A stretch of 64,000 nucleotides of DNA, from positions 1-64,000 of the forward strand of contig CAVHPP010000009.1 in NCBI GenBank assembly GCA_963638105.1, in the 5' to 3' direction. A model generated the notes under the pieces. That model was not told the DNA's origin, did not search any database, and saw only the letters and a list, made by a program, of their open reading frames with translations. Below, in pieces: positions 15,954-24,153 of the stretch. The position numbers and the translations under genes are program-made. The stretch is from CAG-217 sp963638105 (GTDB lineage: Bacteria > Bacillota > Clostridia > Oscillospirales > Acutalibacteraceae). Each line of letters begins with the position of its first letter. Within the stretch, counting starts at the first letter, position 1.

Positions 15954-18887
15954 ATGGCACATATTAAAGTGGAACGGCGTTCTATGCGCCCGGAAGAGTG
16001 GACGGACCTGCGCTTTTGTTGGCTGAAACGCTATATTTACAGCGAAAAATGGGAGATCGAAAACCTGATGATCCGGGACGCCCGCCAGGTGGCAGAAATG
16101 GATTTTCAGTTCTATCCCGGTGAGCCGCGGCCCTTAAAGCGGGGGGATATGTATTTCACCCCGGACGGCACCGCCTTTATGACGGCGGATGTGCAGGTGC
16201 CAAAGCACTTGCAGGGGCAGGAACTTTGGTTCTCTTTAAAAACGGCGGCGGAGATTTGTGTGAAGGTCAACGGCCGCTATGTAGGCGGCGTGGATCCGAA
16301 CCGGGAGCGTATGCTGCTGTCGCCCTATGCGGATACGACGGAGACCCTGCATTTTGAGATGATGGGGTACAACCGCTCCAAGCCGGACGATGAGCGTAAC
16401 CCGGAGAGTCTGTCTGTTCGCGGCTGCCGCCAAATCTTTGAGGGCGCGTATCTGTGCACTGTGGATCACGCGGTGCAGGATTTGGTCTATGACTTTGAGC
16501 TGCTGCTGGATATTGCCGGCAGTGACCTGTTTAATGAAGATTACCGTTCGTTCCTGAACCGGGAGCTGAACAATGCCATGAACTGCCTGGACTTTACCGA
16601 CGACGGCGTAACCGGCGTGGCGGCGTGCCAAGCTTATCTTAACGATGTAGTCTTTGCCAACGATACTTACAAAGGCGCCGGGGATGTGGCGCTGATCGCC
16701 CACAGCCACCTGGATATTGCCTACTACTGGCGGCGGATCCACGCGGTGCAGAAGAACTTGCGCACGGTGCTCATTCAGCTGCGGTTGATGGACCGCTACC
16801 CGGACTTTAAGTACACCCACACCCAGCCCTATGTGTATGAGACACTGGAAAAATATTACCCGGATGTGTTTGCCGAGTTGCAGGAGAAGGTGGCCCGGGG
16901 TCAATTTGAGCCGGTGGGGGCTATGTATGTGGAGCCGGACTGCAATATCCCGGCGGCAGAGAGTCTCATTCGCCAGTGCCTTTACGGCCAGCAGACCTAT
17001 CAGCGTATGTTTGGCAAGCGGGTGAATAATGCTTGGCTGCCGGATGTGTTCGGCAACAGCTGGATTCTGCCCCAGATTTTGAAAAAATGCGGGGTGGACT
17101 ACTTTGTCAGCAACAAAATGTCTACCTGGAATGATACCAACCGCTTTCCCCACAACAACTTTATTTGGCGGGGCATAGACGGCAGCAGCGTGCTGGCTTG
17201 CGTGCCGCCCACCCACTTTATCACCTGGAACGCCCCCTCCCAAATTCAGGCCAACTGGGAGGCGTATATTGACAAGGACACCGGCGGTCAGACTATGAAT
17301 ATGTTTGGCTACGGCGACGGCGGCTCCGGCTGCACGGAAGAGATGATCGAGCTGATGCATCGGTTCTCCAAGGTGTCCGTACTGCCCAAGTGCACCCACA
17401 TGGGCGGCGCTGAATTCCTGGAAAAGAATTTGAAAGACAATGAGAACTTGGAGACTTGGGACGGCGAGCTGTACCTGGAAATGCACAGGGGCACCTTTAC
17501 CACCAAGAGCGATCTAAAGCGCGCCAATCGGCGGCTGGAAAACAAGTTCCGCTTGGCGGAAATGCTCACCGTGCTGCGTGGCGAGAATCGCACACCGGAG
17601 ATCACGGCCCTTTATAAGAAGCTGCTGATCAACCAGTTCCATGATATTTTGCCCGGCTCCCATATTCACCCGGTGTTTCAGGACGCCATGGCAGATTATC
17701 GAGAGATTGAGACGGCGCTGGACGCCATGATCGGCACCGGCAACCGCTATTTTAATCCGCTGAACTTTACTTATGACGCCCTGACGTTTGTGGAAAACAA
17801 ACGGGGCACCGCCACCCGTATGGGCAAGCGAGGCAACTGGCTGTTGCCCAATTTGGCACCCCTGGGCAGCGGCACCCTGCGCAAGTCCGCCTATCGCGGC
17901 GACTGGCTGCAAGTGGACGGCAATCGGATAGACACCCCATTTTATACCGTTCGGCTGAATGCGGACGGCTCCGTTGCAAGCCTGTATGACAAAAAAATGC
18001 AGCGAGAGTGGACGGACGGCGCCTTTAACAAACTGACCCTTTATGAGGATAAACCCGGCAACTATGACGCCTGGGACATTCTGCCCAATTACAGAGATAA
18101 GCAAGTGCCCTTGACCGTGGCGCAGCCGCTGACTTTGATCGAGCAGGACAGCGAGAGCGTCACTTTCAAGACCGTGCTGCAAACAGATAAATCCACCTGG
18201 ACACAGTACCTGCGGCTGTTCCGCAGAGACGGCGCCATTGAGGTGGAAAATCAGGTGGACTGGCAGGAGAAGCATGTGCTGGCCAAAGTGCTGTTTGACT
18301 GTAATGTGCTGGCTCGGCAGGCCCTGTGCGACACCTCCGCCGGTTATATTGCCCGGGACACCCACCGCAATACCACTTGGCAGCAGGCTCGCTTTGAGTG
18401 CTGCCACCACAAGTGGTGCGATCTCAGCGAGACGGACGGCGGCGTCGCCATCTTAAACGACGGGAAGTACGGCGTAGGCTTTTTGGAAAATCAGATCAGT
18501 CTGTCCCTGCTGCGTTCTCCCATTCGCCCGGATGTAACGGCGGATATGGGCCACCACAGCTTTTGCTACCGCATTGTGCCCCATGCCGGCGATCCGGTAC
18601 AGGCGGGGATTAACCGCCGAGCGCTGCAATTCAACCAGCCGCCCATCAAGAGTGATGTGGCCTACAACGGCACGGACTTTGCGCCGCTTTATTTACAGGC
18701 TATGAAGTTCTCTGAGGACGGGGATCGCATTGTGGTACGCTTGAGTGAGCAGGACGGCCGCCGTGGCACCCTGCGCCTGCCCCGCAAGGTACAGGTGCTG
18801 AATATGCTGGAAGATGTGGAGCGGGAGACGGATTCCGTTGACTACACGCCCTTTGAAATTTTGACCCTGGGGTGGCCGGTAGAATGA
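15954..18887 (+). CDS. Alpha-mannosidase, glycoside hydrolase family 38
   Basis: A 977-residue GH38 enzyme that removes alpha-linked mannose. The zinc-binding HSHLDIAYYW is near residue 250 and the nucleophile aspartate is in NAWLPDVFGNSWILPQIL near residue 360; the remaining beta-sandwich domains run to the C-terminus with DWQEKHVLAKVLFDCNV typical of the family. About 240 residues of N-terminal jelly-roll-like domain precede the catalytic part. No signal peptide, so it acts inside the cell on imported oligosaccharides, which is the norm for bacterial GH38. AAGGAGGTG directly upstream is a strong ribosome binding site. It is coupled to the next gene (ATGA). Confidence 0.93.
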   Translation: MAHIKVERRSMRPEEWTDLRFCWLKRYIYSEKWEIENLMIRDARQVAEMDFQFYPGEPRPLKRGDMYFTPDGTAFMTADVQVPKHLQGQELWFSLKTAAEICVKVNGRYVGGVDPNRERMLLSPYADTTETLHFEMMGYNRSKPDDERNPESLSVRGCRQIFEGAYLCTVDHAVQDLVYDFELLLDIAGSDLFNEDYRSFLNRELNNAMNCLDFTDDGVTGVAACQAYLNDVVFANDTYKGAGDVALIAHSHLDIAYYWRRIHAVQKNLRTVLIQLRLMDRYPDFKYTHTQPYVYETLEKYYPDVFAELQEKVARGQFEPVGAMYVEPDCNIPAAESLIRQCLYGQQTYQRMFGKRVNNAWLPDVFGNSWILPQILKKCGVDYFVSNKMSTWNDTNRFPHNNFIWRGIDGSSVLACVPPTHFITWNAPSQIQANWEAYIDKDTGGQTMNMFGYGDGGSGCTEEMIELMHRFSKVSVLPKCTHMGGAEFLEKNLKDNENLETWDGELYLEMHRGTFTTKSDLKRANRRLENKFRLAEMLTVLRGENRTPEITALYKKLLINQFHDILPGSHIHPVFQDAMADYREIETALDAMIGTGNRYFNPLNFTYDALTFVENKRGTATRMGKRGNWLLPNLAPLGSGTLRKSAYRGDWLQVDGNRIDTPFYTVRLNADGSVASLYDKKMQREWTDGAFNKLTLYEDKPGNYDAWDILPNYRDKQVPLTVAQPLTLIEQDSESVTFKTVLQTDKSTWTQYLRLFRRDGAIEVENQVDWQEKHVLAKVLFDCNVLARQALCDTSAGYIARDTHRNTTWQQARFECCHHKWCDLSETDGGVAILNDGKYGVGFLENQISLSLLRSPIRPDVTADMGHHSFCYRIVPHAGDPVQAGINRRALQFNQPPIKSDVAYNGTDFAPLYLQAMKFSEDGDRIVVRLSEQDGRRGTLRLPRKVQVLNMLEDVERETDSVDYTPFEILTLGWPVE

Positions 18888-19288
18888 GCGGCTGGCAAAT
18901 TGCACTGATCGTTGCCGCCGTGCTGCTGCTTGGCTTGGTGCTGTTGCCGGCATTTAACCGCCGGCAGGTGCGGCGTATGCCCCCGGATCAGCAAATTCTA
19001 CTGATTATGAAGCAAGCCAAGGGGCTGCACTATATCCGCAATGTATCCGGCGGCAAACAGGGATTTCTCTACTATGTTAAGAACAAGCGCAAAATTCTGG
19101 TTTATCCTTGGGTGCGCCGGGGCCGTGTGCGGGTCATTACCAAGAAAGACCCCTTTGACCGCTGGGACTACCCGGAGGAGCAGGCACCCTTGACCCGGGA
19201 GGAGCGGACGCAGGCACGGCGGGTGCTGGCAGACTATGTCCGGCGCTCAAATCAGCGGATCGTTTGGAAGGACGAAACGGAACAGTAA
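18884..19288 (+). CDS. Hypothetical membrane-anchored basic protein
   Basis: I do not recognise the family. The 134-residue product begins with one membrane helix (IALIVAAVLLLGLVLLPAF, residues about 6-24), followed by a strongly basic soluble region with QGFLYYVKNKRKILVYPWVRRGRVRVITKK and a C-terminal helix rich in Arg/Glu. Topology predicts an N-out anchor with a cytosolic domain or the reverse; the sequence does not settle it. It starts at the ATG overlapping the mannosidase stop. Its 3' end overlaps by 42 bases the convergent gene on the other strand. Confidence 0.65.
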   Translation: MSGWQIALIVAAVLLLGLVLLPAFNRRQVRRMPPDQQILLIMKQAKGLHYIRNVSGGKQGFLYYVKNKRKILVYPWVRRGRVRVITKKDPFDRWDYPEEQAPLTREERTQARRVLADYVRRSNQRIVWKDETEQ

Positions 19289-19627
19289 AAAGCTAAAGCC
19301 CAGCCAAATCAGCGTAAAGGGCAGGCAGATTTGGCCCCATAAATTCAGCGGCACCCGGCTGTAATCCCAAACGCCCATACCCAGCGCCCGGTTGAAAATC
19401 AGGCCAAATACCAGTTCTACTCCGGTGATGATTCCGGCACCCATTAGGCACTTGAGCGCCAGCGGCAAACCCGGTTGCGTGCGCTCCAGGCAGTAAAAGG
19501 CTGCTAAGATGATCCCACCGGCAAAGAACATGGAGTAATGTGTGCGGCCCCGGTACACCAGCTCTATGGTGCAGTAGGCGGTGCCGCCGAACAGAAAGCG
19601 AAAAAGATAAAAGAAAAAATCAGTCAT
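19247..19627 (-). CDS. CmpB-like membrane protein (putative ABC transporter type IV family)
   Basis: A 126-residue integral membrane protein with four hydrophobic segments. The pattern YSMFFAGGIILAAFYCLE, MGAGIITGVELVFGLIFN and GMGVWDYSRVPLNLWGQICLPF matches the ABC_trans_CmpB family found widely in clostridia; the family name does not prove transport activity. It stands alone on the minus strand between two + strand units and overlaps the preceding gene end-to-end by 42 bases. The GVWDYS...NLWGQ block is the most diagnostic part. Confidence 0.75.
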   Translation of the reverse strand: MTDFFFYLFRFLFGGTAYCTIELVYRGRTHYSMFFAGGIILAAFYCLERTQPGLPLALKCLMGAGIITGVELVFGLIFNRALGMGVWDYSRVPLNLWGQICLPFTLIWLGFSFLLFRFVLPNDPLI

Positions 19628-19659
19628 ACCGTTAGCATACCCCTAAGGCAGGTGATTAT

Positions 19660-21003
19660 TTGCAACTGGATAGAGAAGCCCGGCAGCTTTTAGATCTGCT
19701 GGAACAGGCAGGCTACCGCGCCTATGCGGTGGGCGGCTGCGTGCGTGACGCCTGTATGGGTCGGGCGTATGCGGATATTGATCTGTGCACCTCTGCACTG
19801 CCTCGGCAGACGGAGACGGTGCTGGCAGCGGCCGGCATACGGTATATTGAGACCGGCTTACAGCACGGCACGGTCACCGCTGTTCTAAACGGCAAGACCT
19901 ATGAGATTACCACCTTTCGTACAGACGGCAGCTATACGGACAGCCGCCACCCGGACGGGGTGACCTTTGTGTCGGAGGTGGAAACGGACCTGGCGCGCCG
20001 AGATTTTACCGTCAACGCCATGGCTTACCACCCGGTGCAGGGATTGGTCGATCCCTTTGGCGGGCAAGCGGATATGAAAGCCAAGTGCCTGCGGTGCGTG
20101 GGAGAGCCGCGCCTGCGGTTTACCGAGGACGCGCTGCGCATTCTCCGCGCCCTGCGCTTTGCCGCCGTTCTGGGCTTTACCTTGGAGGAAGAAACGGCAA
20201 AGGCTGCTTTTGAACTGAAAGAGCGGCTCCATCTGGTGTCTGCCGAGCGGATCTATGTGGAACTGAAAAAGCTGCTCCTTGGTAATTGGGCCTTTGATGT
20301 GCTGGTGGATTATAAAGAAATCATCGGTGTGGTGGTGCCGGAGTTGGTGCCTGCCTTTGACTGTGCCCAACAAAACCCATGGCATGTGTACGATGTGTTT
20401 ACCCATATTGCCAGGTCTGTGGAGGCGGCGCCTATGGACGCGGACTTGCGGTTGGTCATGCTCTTTCACGACACCGGTAAACCGGCGTGCAAAACCACGG
20501 ACGAAGAAGGCATTGACCACTTTTACGGTCATCCGACTGTCAGCGAACAGCTGGCAAAAGCGGCGCTGGAACGGTTGAAAGCAAGTCGTGCCAGTATGCA
20601 GCGTATTTTGCCCCTGATCCGTTACCACGACGGTCATATTTTAACGGACGAAAAGAGTATCAAGCGTTGGCTGAACCGGCTGGGCCCGGCAGGCACGCTG
20701 GATCTGATTGATGTTAAGACGGCGGACCTGGCGGCGCAGAATTTGGCCCGTACCCAGCCGGAGATTGAGGAGCTGTACCGTACCAAGACGCTGCTGCGGG
20801 AGATCTTGGAGCGGGGCGACGCGTTCTCTTTGCGGGATCTGGCTATCGGCGGCAAGGAACTGCTGGCGCTGGGATACCGTGGCAAAGCCATCGGCGGGGC
20901 GCTGGATGCGCTGCTTTCCGGGGTGATTGCCGGAGAAGCAGAGAATGACCGGGCGGCACTGTTGCATTATTTGGCGGCGCTGAACTTGCCCAAATCAGAA
21001 TAA
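19660..21003 (+). CDS. cca: CCA-adding tRNA nucleotidyltransferase
   Basis: Adds or repairs the 3' CCA end of tRNA. AVGGCVRDACMGRAYADIDLC is the class II nucleotidyltransferase motif with the DxD metal pair, RRDFTVNAMAY and the ED..RILRALRFAA helix follow, and the second half holds an HD domain (LRLVMLFHDTGKP, then GHPTVSEQL and IRYHDGH). At 447 residues it is of the HD-containing CCA/PcnB type. Translation starts at TTG 19660, preceded by AGGCAGGTG. A strong terminator follows. Confidence 0.92.
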   Translation: MQLDREARQLLDLLEQAGYRAYAVGGCVRDACMGRAYADIDLCTSALPRQTETVLAAAGIRYIETGLQHGTVTAVLNGKTYEITTFRTDGSYTDSRHPDGVTFVSEVETDLARRDFTVNAMAYHPVQGLVDPFGGQADMKAKCLRCVGEPRLRFTEDALRILRALRFAAVLGFTLEEETAKAAFELKERLHLVSAERIYVELKKLLLGNWAFDVLVDYKEIIGVVVPELVPAFDCAQQNPWHVYDVFTHIARSVEAAPMDADLRLVMLFHDTGKPACKTTDEEGIDHFYGHPTVSEQLAKAALERLKASRASMQRILPLIRYHDGHILTDEKSIKRWLNRLGPAGTLDLIDVKTADLAAQNLARTQPEIEELYRTKTLLREILERGDAFSLRDLAIGGKELLALGYRGKAIGGALDALLSGVIAGEAENDRAALLHYLAALNLPKSE

Positions 21004-21008
21004 TTCTT

Positions 21009-21076
21009 AAAAAAATAAGCGGACAAACCCTTTGCGAAATTTGGCGCAATTTTGGGGTTTGTCCGCTTTTTTTATT
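21009..21076 (+). terminator. Strong intrinsic terminator after cca
   Basis: AAGCGGACAAACCC (21017-21030) pairs perfectly with GGGTTTGTCCGCTT (21055-21068), with a second inner stem between, and is flanked by A-run and T-run, so it may work in both directions. Confidence 0.85.
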
Positions 21077-21084
21077 GCCCGGAT

Positions 21085-21117
21085 GTGACAAATTCGGCCT
21101 GCCTTGCCGGCTATACT
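21085..21117 (+). promoter_or_regulatory. Candidate spoIIG-type promoter with over-long spacer
   Basis: GTGACA at 21085-21090 and TATACT at 21112-21117 are 21 bases apart. Bases around the -35, TGTGACAAA, resemble a Spo0A box on the complementary strand (TTTGTCACA against TTTGTCGAA). The B. subtilis spoIIG promoter is likewise SigA-type with a spacer longer than normal and Spo0A boxes at the -35. Assignment rests on this similarity and on the gene it precedes. Confidence 0.45.
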
Positions 21118-21137
21118 GGGAGCAAGGGGGCGAGGGC

Positions 21138-21938
21138 TTGCAAGTGGTGTATGTGGATGTGTTGCTGGTGGTCAATTTCTTTATGACCCTTCTGCTGTTG
21201 CTGCTGACGGCAGCGCTGACCAAGCAGCCCCGGCGTTCCGGTCGATTGTGCATAGCCGCGATGCTGGGGGCGGCGTACAGTCTGATCTTATTGGCGCCCA
21301 AGCTGCCCGCCTGGGTAGTGGTGCTCTCTAAAATCGCCGTTGCGCTGGTACTGGTACTGGCAGCCTTTGGCTTTGGGTCTTTTAAGAAGTACCTGCGGTG
21401 TCTGCTGTGCTTCCTTGCTGCCAATTTTGTCCTGTTGGGCTTCATTGTAGGGGTGTGGTTGCTGTTTCGTCCCCGGCGTATTGTGGTCAAGAACAGCGCC
21501 GTTTATTTTGATCTGCCTGCCCGCACGCTGCTGTTGCTGGCACTGGCGGCGTATGTGCTGGCGCTGCTGATCCTGCGGCTGTATGAGAAGCACGCCGGGC
21601 GTCGGGCACTCTTAGAACTGACCATAGATACCGGGGCGCGCAAAGTGCGCTGCTTTGCTTTGGCAGACAGCGGCAACCGGTTGCGAGAACCATTCTCCGG
21701 TGCGCCGGTGATTGTGGCTCGTCGCAGTTTGTTTCCGGATACGGAAACGCCCCGGGTGATCCCGTACCAAACCGTGGGCGGCGAGGGTATGCTCACTGCC
21801 TTTCGTCCCCGGCAGGTGACAGTACATAGCGGCAAGCGACGGGGTGCAGTGGGGGAGGTGTATGTGGCGCTGAGTGATCATATCCAAAATGAAGACTACC
21901 AAGCGGTGGTCAATCCAAAAATATTTTCCTGGGAGTGA
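21138..21938 (+). CDS. spoIIGA: Sigma-E processing peptidase SpoIIGA
   Basis: Membrane-embedded aspartic protease that converts pro-SigE to active SigE in the mother cell. The N-terminus VVYVDVLLVVNFFMTLLLLLL and four further hydrophobic segments match the family, and the cytosolic C-terminal half carries the aspartyl motif ADSGNRLREPFSGAPV with DSG at residues 177-179. Total length 266. I choose TTG 21138 because AAGGGGG ends seven bases upstream and because the N-terminus then matches SpoIIGA. The gene ends six bases before sigE, the universal spoIIG arrangement. Confidence 0.9.
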   Translation: MQVVYVDVLLVVNFFMTLLLLLLTAALTKQPRRSGRLCIAAMLGAAYSLILLAPKLPAWVVVLSKIAVALVLVLAAFGFGSFKKYLRCLLCFLAANFVLLGFIVGVWLLFRPRRIVVKNSAVYFDLPARTLLLLALAAYVLALLILRLYEKHAGRRALLELTIDTGARKVRCFALADSGNRLREPFSGAPVIVARRSLFPDTETPRVIPYQTVGGEGMLTAFRPRQVTVHSGKRRGAVGEVYVALSDHIQNEDYQAVVNPKIFSWE

Positions 21939-21943
21939 CAAGC

Positions 21944-22645
21944 ATGTTAGCAAGAATGATAGACTGGGTGCGGCGACTGTTTCGTCGAGAGTGCCATTAT
22001 ATCAACGGGCCGGAGACCCTGCCGCCCCCTTTGACCCGCGAGGAGGAAGAAACGGTGATGAACGAACTGCGGGCGGGGGACAACACCCATCGGGAGCTTT
22101 TGGTGGTGCGCAATCTGCGGCTGGTGGTGTACATTGCCAAGAAGTTTGACAGCTGCCAAACCGCCACGGAGGATTTGGTGAGTATCGGCACCATCGGGCT
22201 GATGAAAGCGGTGCGCACCTTTGATCCCAATAAGAATATTAAGCTGGCCACTTACGCCTCTCGCTGCATTGAAAATGAAATCCTCATGCACCTGCGAAAG
22301 GTGTCCAATATGAAAACGGAAATGAGCTTTGATGAACCGCTTTCTGTGGACTGGGACGGCAATGAATTGACCTTGAGCGATGTGCTGGGTACAGAGCCGG
22401 ACGCAGTGTCGGAGCTCTTAGAGGACGACGACGAAAAGCGGCTGCTGCGTGGAATTGTTCGGCGCTTGCCGGAGAAAGAACAGCGACTGATGGTGCAGCG
22501 GTTCGGTTTGTTCGGCGCTCGGGTACATACCCAAAAGCAGTTAGCGGATCAAATGGGCATTTCTCAGTCTTATATTTCTCGGCTGGAAAAGCGTATTTTA
22601 TCAAAGATCCGCAAGGAAATGCAGCGGGAATGTGCCAAATCGTAG
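21944..22645 (+). CDS. sigE: Sporulation sigma factor SigE (pro-form)
   Basis: The first mother-cell sigma factor. Region 2 is NLRLVVYIAKKFD...DLVSIGTIGLMKAV and ATYASRCIENEILMHLRK; region 3/4 ends with TQKQLADQMGISQSYISRLEKRI, the helix-turn-helix for the -35. SFDEPLSVDWDGNELTLSDVLGT is a SigE hallmark. The segment YINGPETLPPPL aligns with the start of mature SigE, so the pro-sequence is only about 18 residues (basic, hydrophobic: MIDWVRRLFRR) compared with 27 in B. subtilis. ATG 21944 has GGGAG upstream. sigG, the usual next gene, is not here; a 5S rRNA gene follows. Confidence 0.93.
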   Translation: MLARMIDWVRRLFRRECHYINGPETLPPPLTREEEETVMNELRAGDNTHRELLVVRNLRLVVYIAKKFDSCQTATEDLVSIGTIGLMKAVRTFDPNKNIKLATYASRCIENEILMHLRKVSNMKTEMSFDEPLSVDWDGNELTLSDVLGTEPDAVSELLEDDDEKRLLRGIVRRLPEKEQRLMVQRFGLFGARVHTQKQLADQMGISQSYISRLEKRILSKIRKEMQRECAKS

Positions 22646-22674
22646 TTGACAAACGGTCGCGTTTGTGGTACTCT
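22646..22674 (+). promoter_or_regulatory. Promoter of the 5S rRNA gene
   Basis: A perfect TTGACA at 22646-22651 starts right at the end of the sigE stop codon; TACTCT at 22669-22674 follows after exactly 17 bases, ten bases before the 5S 5' end. This makes the 5S gene an independent unit. Confidence 0.72.
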
Positions 22675-22684
22675 ATCTTACGCA

Positions 22685-22799
22685 GTCGGTGCTGATTGTG
22701 ATGAGGGTCCACCCGTTCCCATCCCGAACACGGTAGTTAAGCTCATTCACGCTGACAATACTCGGAGGGCGACTTCCCGGGAAGATAAGTAGTGCCGAC
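22685..22799 (+). rRNA. rrf: 5S ribosomal RNA
   Basis: The ends GTCGGTGCT and AGTGCCGAC form the terminal helix I. Between them lie the conserved loop bases ACCCGTTCCCATCCCGAACA and CGGTAGTTAAGCTC, and the 3' domain with GGGCGACTTCCCGGGAAG. Length is about 115 bases. There is no 16S, 23S or tRNA gene next to it: it sits between sigE and a DUF378 gene with its own promoter and terminator. Confidence 0.93.
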
Positions 22800-22801
22800 A
22801 T

Positions 22802-22843
22802 AAAAACACGGTCCGTAGACAAAGCTATGGACCGTGTTTTTTT
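22802..22843. terminator. Bidirectional terminator between 5S rRNA and the DUF378 gene
   Basis: AAAAACACGGTCC (from 22802) pairs with GGACCGTGTTTTTTT (from 22829). T-runs exist on both strands, so it can end the 5S transcript on + and the DUF378 transcript on -. Confidence 0.85.
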
Positions 22844-22847
22844 GCGC

Positions 22848-23057
22848 TTATTCCTCTGTGATCTTGCCCTTGCCAAACAGCAAGCTAATACACCACACGG
22901 CAGCCAGACCCACAATGGCATAGATAATCCGAGCAAAGATTGCGTCCTGCCCGCCGCAGATCCACGCCACAATGTCAAACTTGAACAGCCCGATGCTGCC
23001 CCAGTTGATCCCGCCGATAATGGTTAGGATCAGTGCAATATTGTTGAGTACACGCAT
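22848..23057 (-). CDS. DUF378 small membrane protein
   Basis: A 69-residue protein with two hydrophobic helices. IALILTIIGGINWGSIGLFKFDIVA and IIYAIVGLAAVW are the DUF378 signature, with the characteristic GGINWG turn. No function is known for the family. ATG 23057 is chosen because GGAG lies nine bases upstream; two in-frame starts slightly further up (23066 and TTG 23072) would begin at or inside that site. Confidence 0.82.
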   Translation of the reverse strand: MRVLNNIALILTIIGGINWGSIGLFKFDIVAWICGGQDAIFARIIYAIVGLAAVWCISLLFGKGKITEE

Positions 23058-23078
23058 AAATTTCATCTCCAAAAAATT

Positions 23079-23115
23079 AAGTCATTGCTATCTTTCCCAT
23101 AGCAATGACTTTTTA
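23079..23115 (-). terminator. Terminator of manA
   Basis: AAGTCATTGCTAT (23079-23091) and ATAGCAATGACTT (23099-23111) form a 13-base perfect stem with a seven-base loop. On the minus strand it is followed by a T-rich run just before the DUF378 gene. Confidence 0.75.
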
Positions 23116-23136
23116 TGCGTGTTGTTGTATTTTCGA

Positions 23137-24090
23137 TTAAATAGAAGTGACAAGCATTTCTAATTGACCGCTGACGGCAAAGTTGTCGTACCCGGCAGGC
23201 ACCAGGAAGCTGTCGCCTTTTTGCAACAAACGGCCGTCAATGGTGCCGTTGCCGTCGGTGACTAAGATGTGCTGAAAACTCTCTGTACCGGCAGCCAGCT
23301 GTACCGTGTCGCTGACAGCATAATGATAAACGGTGAACAGTGGGCAACGCGCCAGCAGTTGCCGGCTGCCGCCGCCTACATCTTCTTTTTGCCCCATGGG
23401 CTGCGTATCATATTTGGGCGGCTCCGGCACGGCTACATCCAGCGCTTTGGCCACATGCAGCTCCCGGGGCTTGCCGTCTGCGCCCCGCCTGTCATAGTCG
23501 TACACCCGGTAGGTCACATTGCTGTTTTGCTGAATTTCGGCGATCAGCGCGCCCTTGCCGATGGCGTGCACCGTGCCCGCTTCTATAAAGAATACATCGC
23601 CCTTGTGAATATCTACATGGTTGAGCACCTGTGGCAGCGTGTTGTTCTCAATGGCGGCTTTGAATGCTTCCTTGCTGATCTTCTCCTTAAAGCCATAGAT
23701 CAGCTGGGCACCGGGGGCTGCGTCCAGTACATACCACATCTCGGTCTTGCCGAATTCGTTTTCCACACGGCGGGCATAGTCGTCATCCGGGTGCACTTGA
23801 ATAGACAGGTTGTCCTTGGCGTCAATCAGCTTAATGAGCACCGGAAAATAGGGAAATCGGGCGGCGTTGGTGCCGCAAAGCGCTTCTTTGCCCACAGACT
23901 CTACCACCTGCTCCAAAGGCTGACCGTCATAGCTGCCGCCGTCGATGGTGTTCATACCCGCCTGGTGGCAGGCAAGCATCCAACCCTCTGCCAATTTGGG
24001 CAGGTCACTTTGAAACCCAAAGTCCTCTCGCAGGCGCTGACCGCCCCAAATATAATCCTTAAAGATGGGCTGTAATTTTAAAATCTCCAT
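23137..24090 (-). CDS. manA: Mannose-6-phosphate isomerase (type I)
   Basis: Interconverts mannose-6-P and fructose-6-P. The 317-residue protein has the short Bacillota-type cupin layout: FKDYIWGGQRL at the start, the zinc-binding SIQVHPDDDYAR and KTEMWYVLDA, then FIEAGTVHAIGKGALIAEIQQNSN and TYRVYDYDR. Start ATG 24090 has GAGGAAA upstream; in-frame starts further up lie in or near the promoter. It has its own promoter and terminator on the minus strand. Together with the GH38 mannosidase it would allow use of mannose released inside the cell, provided a kinase exists elsewhere. Confidence 0.92.
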   Translation of the reverse strand: MEILKLQPIFKDYIWGGQRLREDFGFQSDLPKLAEGWMLACHQAGMNTIDGGSYDGQPLEQVVESVGKEALCGTNAARFPYFPVLIKLIDAKDNLSIQVHPDDDYARRVENEFGKTEMWYVLDAAPGAQLIYGFKEKISKEAFKAAIENNTLPQVLNHVDIHKGDVFFIEAGTVHAIGKGALIAEIQQNSNVTYRVYDYDRRGADGKPRELHVAKALDVAVPEPPKYDTQPMGQKEDVGGGSRQLLARCPLFTVYHYAVSDTVQLAAGTESFQHILVTDGNGTIDGRLLQKGDSFLVPAGYDNFAVSGQLEMLVTSI

Positions 24091-24124
24091 AGTTGTTTCC
24101 TCTGTTTTCATTGATTTCTCAGAT

Positions 24125-24153
24125 ATAATAACAAAAAAGGACTTCACTTTCAA
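24125..24153 (-). promoter_or_regulatory. Promoter of manA
   Basis: Reading the minus strand, TTGAAA (24153-24148) and TATTAT (24130-24125) are 17 bases apart. It overlaps the oppositely directed promoter of the ABC-F gene. Confidence 0.55.
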
